Source: CAYUYV01 sp964561475
GTDB taxonomy: Bacteria; Pseudomonadota; Alphaproteobacteria; JAJFIK01
Assembly (NCBI GenBank): GCA_964561475.1
Contig: CAZLPU010000079.1
Coordinates: 1-22,490 of the forward strand
Direction: 5' to 3'
Length of the DNA: 22,490 nt
A program made the translations under genes and the position numbers. Below are positions 15,604 through 22,490 of this stretch, one piece after another. The notes under the pieces are model-generated. The model did no database searches. It was not told where the DNA came from and was given only the letters and a program-made list of their open reading frames with translations. The stretch's first letter is position 1. Each line of letters opens with the position of its first letter.

Positions 15604-18000
15604 TCACCGGACCGGGGGGCGGAAAACACCGTCCCAGTCCTGGCCCGGCGGATTGGCTTGGAGATACCCGATCCGCTGGGTGTAGAAGCCGTAGAGGGCG
15701 GGAATGGCGCCTTTCATGGACCGGGCCTCATTGACCCGCTCAAGGGCGCCGTCCCAGTCCCTGGACCGGTAGGCCTCCATCAAATGGCGGTGGACCTGCT
15801 CGAGGGCCTTGAAGCGGGGATTGGCGCGGATCACCGGATTGCCCATGAGGGCAAAAGTGCGCAGACCCGTATCCCGGCCTTCCATGCCCAGCATGTCCAG
15901 TTCCAGAAGGGCATAACGGGTCCTGACCACATTGAATGTGTGCTCGCCCACGATCACCGCTGAGCCGTAGATTTCCGAATAGGCCTTCAGGTGATGGGCG
16001 GTCAGAACCGGGTCGCCCTGGGCGGTGTAGTCCACATGACGGTCCATGCCCAGATCGCCGACCAGGGCATGGCCGGTGTTGATCCCGATGGACAGGCTCA
16101 CAGGGGCAAAGGACTTGCCCATGTTTTCCGCTTCAAGCTCCAGACCCTTGTTGAAGGAATCCAGCCCGTCCAGGAGACGCAGGGCACAGTCGCAGGCCTT
16201 CTTGGCATGATCCGGATCGTCCATGGGCGCGTTCCAGAAGCCGATCAGGCCCGTGCCCTGGTGGGTGTTGGACACCCCGCCGGTGGCCACCACTTGGTCG
16301 ACCACATAGGCATGGAAGCGCTGGAGCAGATAGGCCATCCACGCCGGGTCGTCCCGGTGCATGGCGGCAAAGCTCGGATAGCCCCGCAGATCGCAGGCCA
16401 TGACCGTGATCTTGCGCAACTCGCCCGCCATGGCCCGGCGGCCCCGCCCGGAACTCAAGGTGCTGACAGCGGGCAGGGGCAGATGGCGCCCGATGGCACT
16501 GAGCATGTGGCGGCGCTGTTCCGAGGCCCGGGCGAACACGGTCCAGAGGATGCTCAGAACGATCAGCCCAAGACCCACCCCGGGCATCACCGGATCAATC
16601 AACCAGCCATACTGGCTGAATCCATAAAGGTGGAGGCTCACCATACCGGCGATGAGAAGCCCGGCTGTAACCAGGGCCGAGGTCACCAGTCCCATGGCCG
16701 CGAGGGCCACACAAATGACGCCGCCGCCCAGAAGGACCGCGTCCTCCACCAGGGAGGCCCAGTCGGGACGGTCGAGAAAACGGCCGGACAGAATCTGATC
16801 CAGCGCCATGGCCTTGATCTCGCCGGAGGGCATGTCCTGACCCACGGGTGTGGGCAGATGGCGGGCATTGACCGGCGTGGTCGGTGCGATCACCGCAATG
16901 CTGTTGGCAAAGCGGCCGGCCCCGAAACCGGTTTCCAGCACTTCCCAGGCGGACACACGGCGCAACCTGCCACTTTCATGAGGGAACCAGTGCAGAGTGC
17001 CGTCCTCGGAGACGGGGATGGACCAGGGACCGGTCTCGATGCGGCGCACACCGTTGCGCTCCACGGTGGAGAACCGGTCCGGCGCGCCGACCACATCCAG
17101 GCTCAGTCTCGGTGTGTTGGAGAGGGTGTGACCGGACAGGAACAGGGTTTCCAGAAGATCCGAGGCGACCACGTCTTCGCCGACCCGGCCCATGAGGGTG
17201 AGCCGTCGCACGGCGCCATCCCGGTCCCGCACAACGCCGTCAAGCCCAACGGCCCGGGCTTGCGTGCTGAACCGGGGCAAAGGCAGGTGCACGGGCTTGA
17301 AGGCCATGAGGAAGGGGGCGGCGTTGGTTGCGTCGGACAAGGGCTTGAAGAGCCCGCTGGCCTCGGACGGGCCAGCGTCTGTCGCATCACCACTCCGGAG
17401 GCTCGTTTCATTCGCGCCCTGTTGACGAGCGGGAGCCGGGAGCACCACCGGGTGGTTCCCGATCACCCTGGCCAAAACCTGATCATGGTCTTGGGCGAAA
17501 CCGACAGCGCCGCTGCCGCCATCGGGAAACGGGGTGCGGCTTGCCAGATGGCGGGACACGGTTTGCGGGCTGGTCGGGTCCGGGTGGGCAAGGGTCTGAT
17601 CCAGGAGGACCGCCCGGGCCCCGGCCTGGCGGGTGCCGTCAACGAGTTCCGCAAGCCGGGTTCTGGGCCAGGGCCAGGGTCCGAGCCGCTCCAGGCTGGC
17701 TTTGTCGATGGAGACCAGCACGACGGCGTCAGGCGGGCTTGCCGCCAAGCTGCCGTCGCTGGAGGAGTTGCTGTCGCCGGAGGAAGAGTCATCCGCGGCT
17801 GGGGTGTTGTGGGCCGGGGTGTTTTGAGACGGGATCGTTTGGGGAGCGAAGGAGTCGGCGAGGCGGATATGGAGGTCGAACGCAGCATTGCGCCCCTTGG
17901 TGACAATGCTCCAGGGATCAGTGCTCACCACCGCAATCACGGCCAGGAAGACCGCGGCAGGCCACAAAACTGGAAGTCGCTCGCCTCTCGCCTGTTCCAT
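15604..18000 (-). CDS. CHASE2 receptor with degenerate class III adenylate/guanylate cyclase domain
   Basis: 798 residues. One N-terminal membrane helix (about 10-28) leads into DLHIRLAD and a large extracytoplasmic CHASE2 sensor domain: VVLVSIDKASLERLGPWPWP, RAVLLDQTLAHPDP, GVVRDRDGAVRRLTLMGR and AVIAPTTPVNARHLPTPVG. A Ser/Asp/Pro-rich insert lies near residues 55-85. Three membrane helices follow (about 415-490), then the cyclase domain (about 530-700). The first metal Asp is present (D537, ACDLRGYPSF) and the adenine-contact Asp at D663, but Lys, second metal Asp, Asn and Arg are replaced by T579, T583, L666 and H670. An active cyclase is therefore unlikely. The start at 18000 is preferred; ATG at 18060 would add 20 residues. 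Confidence 0.88.
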   Translation of the reverse strand: MEQARGERLPVLWPAAVFLAVIAVVSTDPWSIVTKGRNAAFDLHIRLADSFAPQTIPSQNTPAHNTPAADDSSSGDSNSSSDGSLAASPPDAVVLVSIDKASLERLGPWPWPRTRLAELVDGTRQAGARAVLLDQTLAHPDPTSPQTVSRHLASRTPFPDGGSGAVGFAQDHDQVLARVIGNHPVVLPAPARQQGANETSLRSGDATDAGPSEASGLFKPLSDATNAAPFLMAFKPVHLPLPRFSTQARAVGLDGVVRDRDGAVRRLTLMGRVGEDVVASDLLETLFLSGHTLSNTPRLSLDVVGAPDRFSTVERNGVRRIETGPWSIPVSEDGTLHWFPHESGRLRRVSAWEVLETGFGAGRFANSIAVIAPTTPVNARHLPTPVGQDMPSGEIKAMALDQILSGRFLDRPDWASLVEDAVLLGGGVICVALAAMGLVTSALVTAGLLIAGMVSLHLYGFSQYGWLIDPVMPGVGLGLIVLSILWTVFARASEQRRHMLSAIGRHLPLPAVSTLSSGRGRRAMAGELRKITVMACDLRGYPSFAAMHRDDPAWMAYLLQRFHAYVVDQVVATGGVSNTHQGTGLIGFWNAPMDDPDHAKKACDCALRLLDGLDSFNKGLELEAENMGKSFAPVSLSIGINTGHALVGDLGMDRHVDYTAQGDPVLTAHHLKAYSEIYGSAVIVGEHTFNVVRTRYALLELDMLGMEGRDTGLRTFALMGNPVIRANPRFKALEQVHRHLMEAYRSRDWDGALERVNEARSMKGAIPALYGFYTQRIGYLQANPPGQDWDGVFRPPVR

Positions 18001-18167
18001 TGGTCCCCGCACATGTCCGGCATCGGGCCAGGAGTGTGCCCTCCCGGCGGCCGTGACCATGCCCCTTATGTACCATGCCCCTTGTGTTCACCCGCCGGCC
18101 CGGCGGTTTTCCGCCTGCTTGTTCCGGAGAGCGCCCCTCACTCAAACCTTTCCGCCACAATATAGAG

Positions 18168-18193
18168 CGCAGCGGCTTCGTAAAGCCGCTGCG
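18168..18193 (-). terminator. Perfect 11-bp stem, 4-base loop hairpin
   Basis: CGCAGCGGCTT at 18168-18178 pairs exactly with AAGCCGCTGCG at 18183-18193 around the loop CGTA. It lies about 100 bases after the stop of the minus-strand cytochrome c gene and before the cyclase-like gene. CTCTATATTGT follows on the minus strand, a weak U-rich tail. This is the best terminator-like structure in the window. Confidence 0.6.
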
Positions 18194-18291
18194 TTCACCA
18201 TGTTCAAAGGCAAAACAATCAGAAGGCGAAAGCCCGGCCAGTCCCCAGCGCAGAAGGGGGCACGCCCGCCATGCTTCGGTGAGGCTACTGC

Positions 18292-18726
18292 TTATTCTGC
18301 GGGGCCGTTTTCCTTCAGATAGGCAATCATGCTGGCCACATGCATGGGATTGCGCAGACCCACGAAGCTCATATTCGTGCCGGGCACCACACCCCGGGGA
18401 TTGGCGAGATACTCGGTCAGGGTGTCTTCATTCCAGACCAGACCTTCTTCGCCTTTTTTCTTCATGGCGGCGGAGTATCCGTTGTAGCCCTCGGCGGTGC
18501 CGGCGGTCCGGCCGATCACGCCCCAAAGATTGGGACCGACCCGGTGGGGGCCGCCTTCATTGATGGTGTGGCAGGCCTGGCACTGGCCATAGAGGCGCTT
18601 GCCCAGAGCGGCATTGCCTTCCGGGCGGGGTTGGTCGGCGGTGGCTTCGGCTTGTGCGCTGCCGGCAAAGCCAGCCAGGGTCAGACCGGCGGCCAGGGCC
18701 ACGGAACGGAAAGTCAGACGGATCAT
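18292..18726 (-). CDS. Soluble class I cytochrome c
   Basis: 144 residues. A signal peptide ends in AGSAQA at about residue 26, giving a periplasmic mono-heme protein. The heme motif is C49-QA-C52-H53 in YGQCQACHTINEGG; HRVGPNLWGVIGRTAG and the axial Met M119 in VPGTNMSFVGLRNP are characteristic of the mitochondrial-like cytochrome c2/c550 group. It is a likely electron carrier to a terminal oxidase, possibly the cbb3 oxidase encoded in this window, though it is 12 kb away and monocistronic. GAGGGAG precedes the ATG by nine bases. Confidence 0.93.
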   Translation of the reverse strand: MIRLTFRSVALAAGLTLAGFAGSAQAEATADQPRPEGNAALGKRLYGQCQACHTINEGGPHRVGPNLWGVIGRTAGTAEGYNGYSAAMKKKGEEGLVWNEDTLTEYLANPRGVVPGTNMSFVGLRNPMHVASMIAYLKENGPAE

Positions 18727-19186
18727 GGCTTCAAACTCCCTCTTTAGGCGGAAAATGCGTGATAAAGCATTGGGTGCTCCCCGCGCTCAAGGCCATGGCA
18801 GCGATCGCAGGCCATGCGTAGCGGGCCGGGAGGACCGGGCATTTGGCCTCGTCCGCAGACTCGGCAACACTGCCATTTAGGCTTACTGCCAAGGGTACGG
18901 GAAGGCCTCGGGAAGGGGCTGAGGGGAGTCAAATAGGCACACCCAACTCAAGTATTAGGCGCTGATCGGCCCTGCCTGGACCCATCGTCTGGGTGGACAC
19001 AACGAAGTGATCGGGTTCCTGGATCCTTGCCTCACCGCATCGCTCCAGGCTTCATGCCCGGTATGCGTCGGACTCCGGCCCATGGTGGCCGCCGACCAGG
19101 AGTAATCGTGATCCGTGGCACGGGCGGTTCATGGGATCGGGTGCGGGCCGCAAGGCCACAGGGGCCGAGGAGGCATCGGAACGGGC
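18727..19186. other. Divergent intergenic region, cytochrome c / mlaE
   Basis: 460 bases between divergent genes must hold both promoters. No strong -35/-10 pair was identified. On the minus strand a TTG-initiated frame, 18932-18744, would encode a 62-residue protein with two CxxC pairs; it is listed separately as doubtful. Confidence 0.5.
18744..18932 (-). CDS. Doubtful small zinc-ribbon-like ORF upstream of cytochrome c
   Basis: The frame contains KWQCCRVCGRGQMPGPPGPL followed by ACDRCHGLERGEH, i.e. two CxxC knuckles about 19 residues apart, the spacing of a zinc ribbon. It stops 17 bases before the cytochrome c ATG. The only start that keeps both knuckles is a TTG without a ribosome-binding site, and the frame covers the expected promoter of the cytochrome gene, so it may be coincidence. 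Confidence 0.22.
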   Translation of the reverse strand: MTPLSPFPRPSRTLGSKPKWQCCRVCGRGQMPGPPGPLRMACDRCHGLERGEHPMLYHAFSA

Positions 19187-20404
19187 ATGTCGGCGGAGCG
19201 GCGGAACGACAGGCGGAATGACAGGCGGAATGACACTGTAGCCGGCTGGCGCGGCGCCTCGGCGGACCGTTACGAGGGGGCCGCGGCGGGCTTCAGCCTC
19301 GGGGAGCGGCCCGGCACCGGATCGGTGATCCGTCTGACCGGTGCCTGGACCGTCAAGGATCTGAGCGGGCTCGATCATGTGCTCCGCCAGATGGAGCCTC
19401 GTCCCGGACAGCCGGTCATGATCGACGGCACCGGGCTGACCGTGCTCGATACCGCCGGGGCCTGGCTCATTCTCGATCTCAAGAAGCGCTGGGCCTCCGC
19501 CGGGGAGGTTACCATCCACGGGCTCGACGAGGGCCGGGACATGCTGCTGCGGCGGGTCGAGGCCAGTTGCAGGCCCTGTGAGACCGAGCCCCCTTACGTC
19601 AACGCCTTTGTCAATGTGGTCGAGCAGACCGGCCGCTCCGTCGTGGCGATCCTGAAAGAAGGCACGGACATTCTGGCCTTCGCGGGGCGGGTGCTTGCCG
19701 GGTTCGGCTCCAGCATAATCCGGCCCAGGACGATCCGTTTCACCTCTTTTGTCGTCCACCTGGAACGGGCTGGCCTGAACGCTGTTCCCATTGTCGGGCT
19801 GATGTCGTTCCTGATCGGATCGGTGCTGACCTTTCTCGGCGCGGATGTGCTTGCGGATTTCGGTGCGGAGATTTTCACCATCGACCTGCTGGCCTTCGCG
19901 TTTCTGCGGGAATTTGGGGTTCTGCTCACGGCCATCATGGTGGCGGGCCGCTCCGGCAGCGCCTTCACCGCCGAGATCGGCTCGATGAAGCAGCGCGAAG
20001 AAGTCGACGCCATGACCACCCTCGGCCTGGATCCGGTCGAAGTGCTGGTGCTGCCCCGGATCCTGGCCCTGCTTATCGCCATGCCGCTTTTGACGGTGGT
20101 GGCGGATTTCATGGGGCTGCTGGGGGGCGGGGTCGTCAGCGTGCTGTTTCTGGATCTCACCCCGGGGGCCTTCATGGCGCGGCTCAATGAGGTGACCCTG
20201 GTCAGTTACTACATCGTCGGGATCGTGAAGGCTCCCGTGTTCGCCTTTCTGGTGGCGATGATCGGCTGTTACCAGGGGCTCATGGTGGGGGGCAGCGCGG
20301 AGGCCGTCGGCCAGCGGACCACCAAGGCCGTGGTGCAGGCCATCTTTACCGTGATCGTGGCGGATGCATTTTTCGCCGTCCTGTTCTCCCAGATCGGATA
20401 CTAG
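19187..20404 (+). CDS. mlaE: Lipid ABC transporter permease MlaE with fused N-terminal STAS domain
   Basis: 405 residues. The first about 20 residues contain a triplicated RRND repeat. A STAS domain follows at about 45-125 (VIRLTGAWTVKDLSGLDHVL, VMIDGTGLTVLDTAGAWLIL), corresponding to the separate MlaB protein of enterobacteria. Residues from about 165 on are the MlaE/DUF140 permease: AVPIVGLMSFLIGSVLTFLG, FLREFGVLLTAIMVAGRSGS, AEIGSMKQREEVDAMTTLGL, and several membrane helices to the C-terminus. It drives phospholipid movement across the inner membrane together with MlaF and MlaD. The start at 19187 (MSAERRND) is chosen over one 24 codons upstream; a GAGGAGG lies 13 bases before it, somewhat far. 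Confidence 0.93.
   Translation: MSAERRNDRRNDRRNDTVAGWRGASADRYEGAAAGFSLGERPGTGSVIRLTGAWTVKDLSGLDHVLRQMEPRPGQPVMIDGTGLTVLDTAGAWLILDLKKRWASAGEVTIHGLDEGRDMLLRRVEASCRPCETEPPYVNAFVNVVEQTGRSVVAILKEGTDILAFAGRVLAGFGSSIIRPRTIRFTSFVVHLERAGLNAVPIVGLMSFLIGSVLTFLGADVLADFGAEIFTIDLLAFAFLREFGVLLTAIMVAGRSGSAFTAEIGSMKQREEVDAMTTLGLDPVEVLVLPRILALLIAMPLLTVVADFMGLLGGGVVSVLFLDLTPGAFMARLNEVTLVSYYIVGIVKAPVFAFLVAMIGCYQGLMVGGSAEAVGQRTTKAVVQAIFTVIVADAFFAVLFSQIGY
19201..19236 (+). repeat. Three 12-bp tandem units inside the 5' end of mlaE
   Basis: GCGGAACGACAG, GCGGAATGACAG and GCGGAATGACAC follow one another, each encoding one turn of the RRND repeat. Because the unit is a multiple of three, copy-number change would alter the length of the cytoplasmic N-terminal tail without a frameshift. 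Confidence 0.75.
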
Positions 20405-20406
20405 CC

Positions 20407-21309
20407 GTGAGCGCGTCTTCTCCATCACAACCCGGCCCATCACCGTCATCGGGGCCGTCCGGGACACAGGACCGCTCCGGAGAGCCCGGTGTGCCCGGTC
20501 AAAGGGAGGGAGGCCGCAAAGGGTCCTCCCATGGTCAGGGTGATGACATCGTTCTTTCGATCCGGGGGCTTACCAACCGGTTCGCCAGCCATGTGGTGCA
20601 CGACAATCTCGATCTCGACATCCGGCGCGGTGAAATCATCGGCGTGGTGGGCGGTTCGGGAACGGGCAAGTCCGTCCTCTTGCGGACGATTGTGGGGCTG
20701 AACCGTCCCGCATCGGGTCATATCGAGGTTTTTGGCGAGGACATGGGCGCCCTGTCCCCTGCCGCGCGCCGTGCGCTGGAGCGGCGCTGGGGGATTCTCT
20801 TCCAGGACGGTGCCCTGTTTTCGTCCCTCACGGTTGCCCAGAACATCCAGGTGCCCCTGCGGGAGCATCTCAAAATGCCCCGCCATCTGATGGATGCGAT
20901 CTCGGCCCTGAAAATCGGTCTTGTGGGCTTGAGCCCGGGGGACGGGCCGAAAATGCCCTCGGAACTTTCCGGCGGTATGCGCAAACGGGCGGGCCTCGCC
21001 CGGGCCCTGGCGCTGGACCCGGAAATCGTCTTCCTGGACGAGCCGACGGCGGGTCTCGATCCCATCGGTGCGGCCGCCTTCGATCAGCTCATTCTCGATC
21101 TGCGGGAGACTGTGGGCTTCACGGTGGTCATGGTCACCCATGATCTGGACAGTCTGTATGCCATCTGTGACCGGGTTGCGGTTCTGGCGGAGAAGCGCGT
21201 CTTGGCCGTTGGACCTATCGGGGATATGATCAGTATCGATCATCCCTGGGTGCAGGAATATTTCAACGGTCCCCGGGCCCGGGCAGCCCGGGCGGGAGAC
21301 GCGTCATGA
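20407..21309 (+). CDS. mlaF: Lipid ABC transporter ATP-binding protein MlaF
   Basis: 300 residues. After a Pro/Ser/Gly-rich N-terminal extension of about 45 residues comes a complete ABC ATPase: Walker A GGSGTGKS (82-89), Q-loop in ILFQDGALFSSLTVAQN, signature LSGGM (187-191), Walker B with D211/E212 in IVFLDEPTAGLD, and H245 in VTHD. It powers MlaE. The start is a GTG two bases after the mlaE stop, which fits translational coupling; a second in-frame GTG at 20491 would remove 28 residues of the extension. No in-frame ATG precedes the ATPase core. The extension is unusual for the family and may partly be untranslated. Confidence 0.93.
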   Translation: MSASSPSQPGPSPSSGPSGTQDRSGEPGVPGQREGGRKGSSHGQGDDIVLSIRGLTNRFASHVVHDNLDLDIRRGEIIGVVGGSGTGKSVLLRTIVGLNRPASGHIEVFGEDMGALSPAARRALERRWGILFQDGALFSSLTVAQNIQVPLREHLKMPRHLMDAISALKIGLVGLSPGDGPKMPSELSGGMRKRAGLARALALDPEIVFLDEPTAGLDPIGAAAFDQLILDLRETVGFTVVMVTHDLDSLYAICDRVAVLAEKRVLAVGPIGDMISIDHPWVQEYFNGPRARAARAGDAS

Positions 21310-21425
21310 CCCGGCTGGACGCCCTGACCATGCGGGCCGGACCGGTCCTTTCAGGCGGCCTGGTCATTCCAGACAATCTTGTCCTGCCGGGCAGATTGGG
21401 CGGGCGAGTTGGGCGAGGGGGATGA
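21306..21425 (+). CDS. Possible 39-residue linking ORF between mlaF and mlaD
   Basis: An ATG overlaps the mlaF stop as ATGA, and the frame (MTRLDALTMRAGPVLSGGLV, then IPDNLVLPGRLGGRVGRGG) ends 4 bases before the mlaD ATG. The product has no hydrophobic helix and no recognisable domain. It bridges the only gap in the operon, so it may serve to carry ribosomes from mlaF to mlaD rather than to make a useful protein. Chance cannot be excluded. Confidence 0.3.
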   Translation: MTRLDALTMRAGPVLSGGLVIPDNLVLPGRLGGRVGRGG

Positions 21426-21429
21426 GATC

Positions 21430-22422
21430 ATGGAAACCCGCGGGCACTATCTGTTGATCGGAGCGTTCACCCTGGCCATCGCGGCGGCCGGGCTCATGTT
21501 CGCGTTCTGGATCGGCAAGTTCCAGTTCGACCGGCAGTTCGTTTACTACGACATCGTTTTCCCCGAGGCCGTGACCGGTCTGACGGAAGGGTCCGGTGTG
21601 CGCTATCTCGGCGTGCCCGTGGGTGAGGTGTACCGGATTTCCCTTGATCGGCGCAATTACGGGCAGGTGCGGGTGACCATCCGGGTGCAGGAAGACCGTC
21701 TGGCCGGTGGGCTGACGATCTACGACATCACCCAGGCCAATCTGGAACTGTTGAGCATTACCGGCGGGGTCTTCATTCAGCTGACGAACCCGCCCCTTCC
21801 CGAAGGCGCGCCACCGCCCCAGGAACTGCCCCGGATCTATGTGTTCGACCAGGATGGGACGCGGCCGGAAATCCGGTATCTGGTCTCGACGATCCAGGCC
21901 CTGCTCAGCGATGTCCCCGGACTGATCCAGGAGGGCACGGAACTGCTGCGCAATCTCCAGGGTCTGACCTCCAAGGAAAATCAGGCCCATGTGACGGATA
22001 TTCTGATGCAGGTGCGGATCCTGACCACCGCCCTTGCGCGCCAGTCCGGAGAAATCGAGGACATCGTGAAGAATGTCGGCCAGATCACGGACAATGTGGC
22101 CGAGGCCTCGGTGGTTCTGCCGGGCATGCTGGATAAGGTGGACGGGTTCATCGACCGGGATCTTCCGGTGATCGCCGAGGGTCTTTCGGGTGCGGCGGTA
22201 TCCTTCCAGGATCTGGCGGGCAACGCCAACCGGCTGCTGGAGGACAATGAAGAGGCCATCAATGCCTTCCTGCAACAGGGACTGGGCCAGGTCGCCCTGC
22301 TGATGCAGGATGCCCGCCGCGCCATGGTGCGGCTGGAGCGGCTCCTTGCCCGGTTCGAGGCCAACCCGTCGGAGTTCCTGTTCGGCGGCAGTCCGCCCAG
22401 GGAAGTCCGCCCGGAACGGTGA
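21430..22422 (+). CDS. mlaD: MCE-domain lipid transport protein MlaD
   Basis: 330 residues. An N-terminal membrane anchor (about 7-28, HYLLIGAFTLAIAAAGLMFAF) is followed by one MCE domain at about 38-115: FPEAVTGLTEGSGVRYLGVPVGEVYRISL, then NLELLSITGGVFIQLT. The C-terminal half is helical and probably forms the periplasmic barrel or tunnel extension. MlaD sits in the inner membrane as the hexameric ring of the MlaFEDB complex. The start METRGHYLL is supported by GAGGGG eight bases upstream; an earlier in-frame codon at 21379 has no such site. It is longer than enterobacterial MlaD (about 180), as in many alphaproteobacteria. Confidence 0.93.
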   Translation: METRGHYLLIGAFTLAIAAAGLMFAFWIGKFQFDRQFVYYDIVFPEAVTGLTEGSGVRYLGVPVGEVYRISLDRRNYGQVRVTIRVQEDRLAGGLTIYDITQANLELLSITGGVFIQLTNPPLPEGAPPPQELPRIYVFDQDGTRPEIRYLVSTIQALLSDVPGLIQEGTELLRNLQGLTSKENQAHVTDILMQVRILTTALARQSGEIEDIVKNVGQITDNVAEASVVLPGMLDKVDGFIDRDLPVIAEGLSGAAVSFQDLAGNANRLLEDNEEAINAFLQQGLGQVALLMQDARRAMVRLERLLARFEANPSEFLFGGSPPREVRPER

Positions 22423-22439
22423 GGTCTGGCAGCAAGTTA

Positions 22440-22470
22440 GAGCATGAGGCGTTTAATCCGCATCATGCTC
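22440..22470 (+). terminator. Hairpin after mlaD overlapping the next possible start
   Basis: GAGCATGA (22440-22447) pairs with TCATGCTC (22463-22470); after one G-A mismatch, GCG pairs with CGC around the loop TTTAATC. It lies 17 bases past the mlaD stop. The ATG of the following frame is inside the 5' arm. No U-run follows. It may be a regulatory hairpin or a member of an intergenic palindrome family. Confidence 0.45.
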
Positions 22471-22490
22471 AAGGCCGCGACTGCGGTCCG
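22444..22490 (+). CDS. Start of a possible secreted or lipoprotein gene, 3' truncated
   Basis: The frame begins MRRLIRIMLKAATAV, a basic stretch entering a hydrophobic segment as in a signal peptide, and runs off the window. In related operons an ABC-transport auxiliary lipoprotein often follows mlaD, so this could be that gene. Only 15 complete codons are visible, there is no good ribosome-binding site, and the start lies in a palindrome, so the call is tentative. A second in-frame ATG is at 22465. Confidence 0.4.
   Translation, partial: MRRLIRIMLKAATAV

Noticed and set aside
15991..18165. 724-codon open frame on the plus strand opposite the cyclase-like gene
   Set aside because: Antisense shadow of a gene with clear CHASE2 and cyclase motifs; no recognisable motif in the plus-strand product.
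19052..20467. 471-codon minus-strand frame opposite mlaE
   Set aside because: His/Gln/Gly-rich translation typical of an antisense shadow; mlaE motifs on the plus strand are decisive.

Overview
The window reads as a GC-rich alphaproteobacterial chromosome segment. The basis is a fix/cco cluster in the order O-Q-P-G-H-I-S, a DUF1611/enolase D-glutamate pair, an Mla-type lipid transporter with a STAS-fused permease, and heavy GC-ending codon use. The order Rhodospirillales is possible but unproven. No phage, plasmid, CRISPR array, tRNA or rRNA was seen.

Layout. Positions 1-6466 (+) hold a microaerobic respiration operon: the tail of ccoO, then ccoQ, ccoP, ccoG, ccoH, ccoI and ccoS, i.e. cbb3 oxidase subunits followed by its copper and assembly factors. 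A FemAB-like acyltransferase gene (-) converges on it. From 7.4 to 10.1 kb coding is sparse: a secreted protein made almost entirely of a 7-residue Asp/Arg/Glu/Trp repeat, a 54-residue membrane protein that is easily overlooked, hspQ, and about 700 bases of atypical composition. At 10.14-10.52 kb (-) lies a stand-alone photoactive yellow protein (PYP) with all key chromophore residues except a Thr-to-Cys change at position 50.

Positions 10.67-13.92 kb (-) form a compact unit: a DUF1611 D-glutamate N-acetyltransferase (dgcN), an enolase-superfamily N-acetyl-glutamate racemase (dgcA), and, 4 bases on, a DUF2817 zinc peptidase-like hydrolase that could supply the deacylation step. Next come mlaC (-), a CHASE2-cyclase protein (-) whose catalytic site has lost four of six canonical residues, and a small soluble cytochrome c (-). 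From 19.19 kb to the end (+) run mlaE (STAS fusion), mlaF, a possible 39-codon linking ORF, mlaD, and the start of what may be an auxiliary lipoprotein gene.

How they fit. The cbb3 cluster and the cytochrome c belong to respiration; mlaC with mlaEFD form one envelope lipid-transport system split across two strands; dgcN-dgcA-DUF2817 would channel D-glutamate, a peptidoglycan constituent, to L-glutamate. The most interesting items are the PYP without its cofactor-synthesis genes nearby, the apparent pseudo-cyclase receptor, the DUF2817 gene coupled to the D-glutamate pair, and the DRRED-repeat protein. Several inverted repeats sit at gene ends; the 11-bp perfect stem at 18168-18193 is the strongest.
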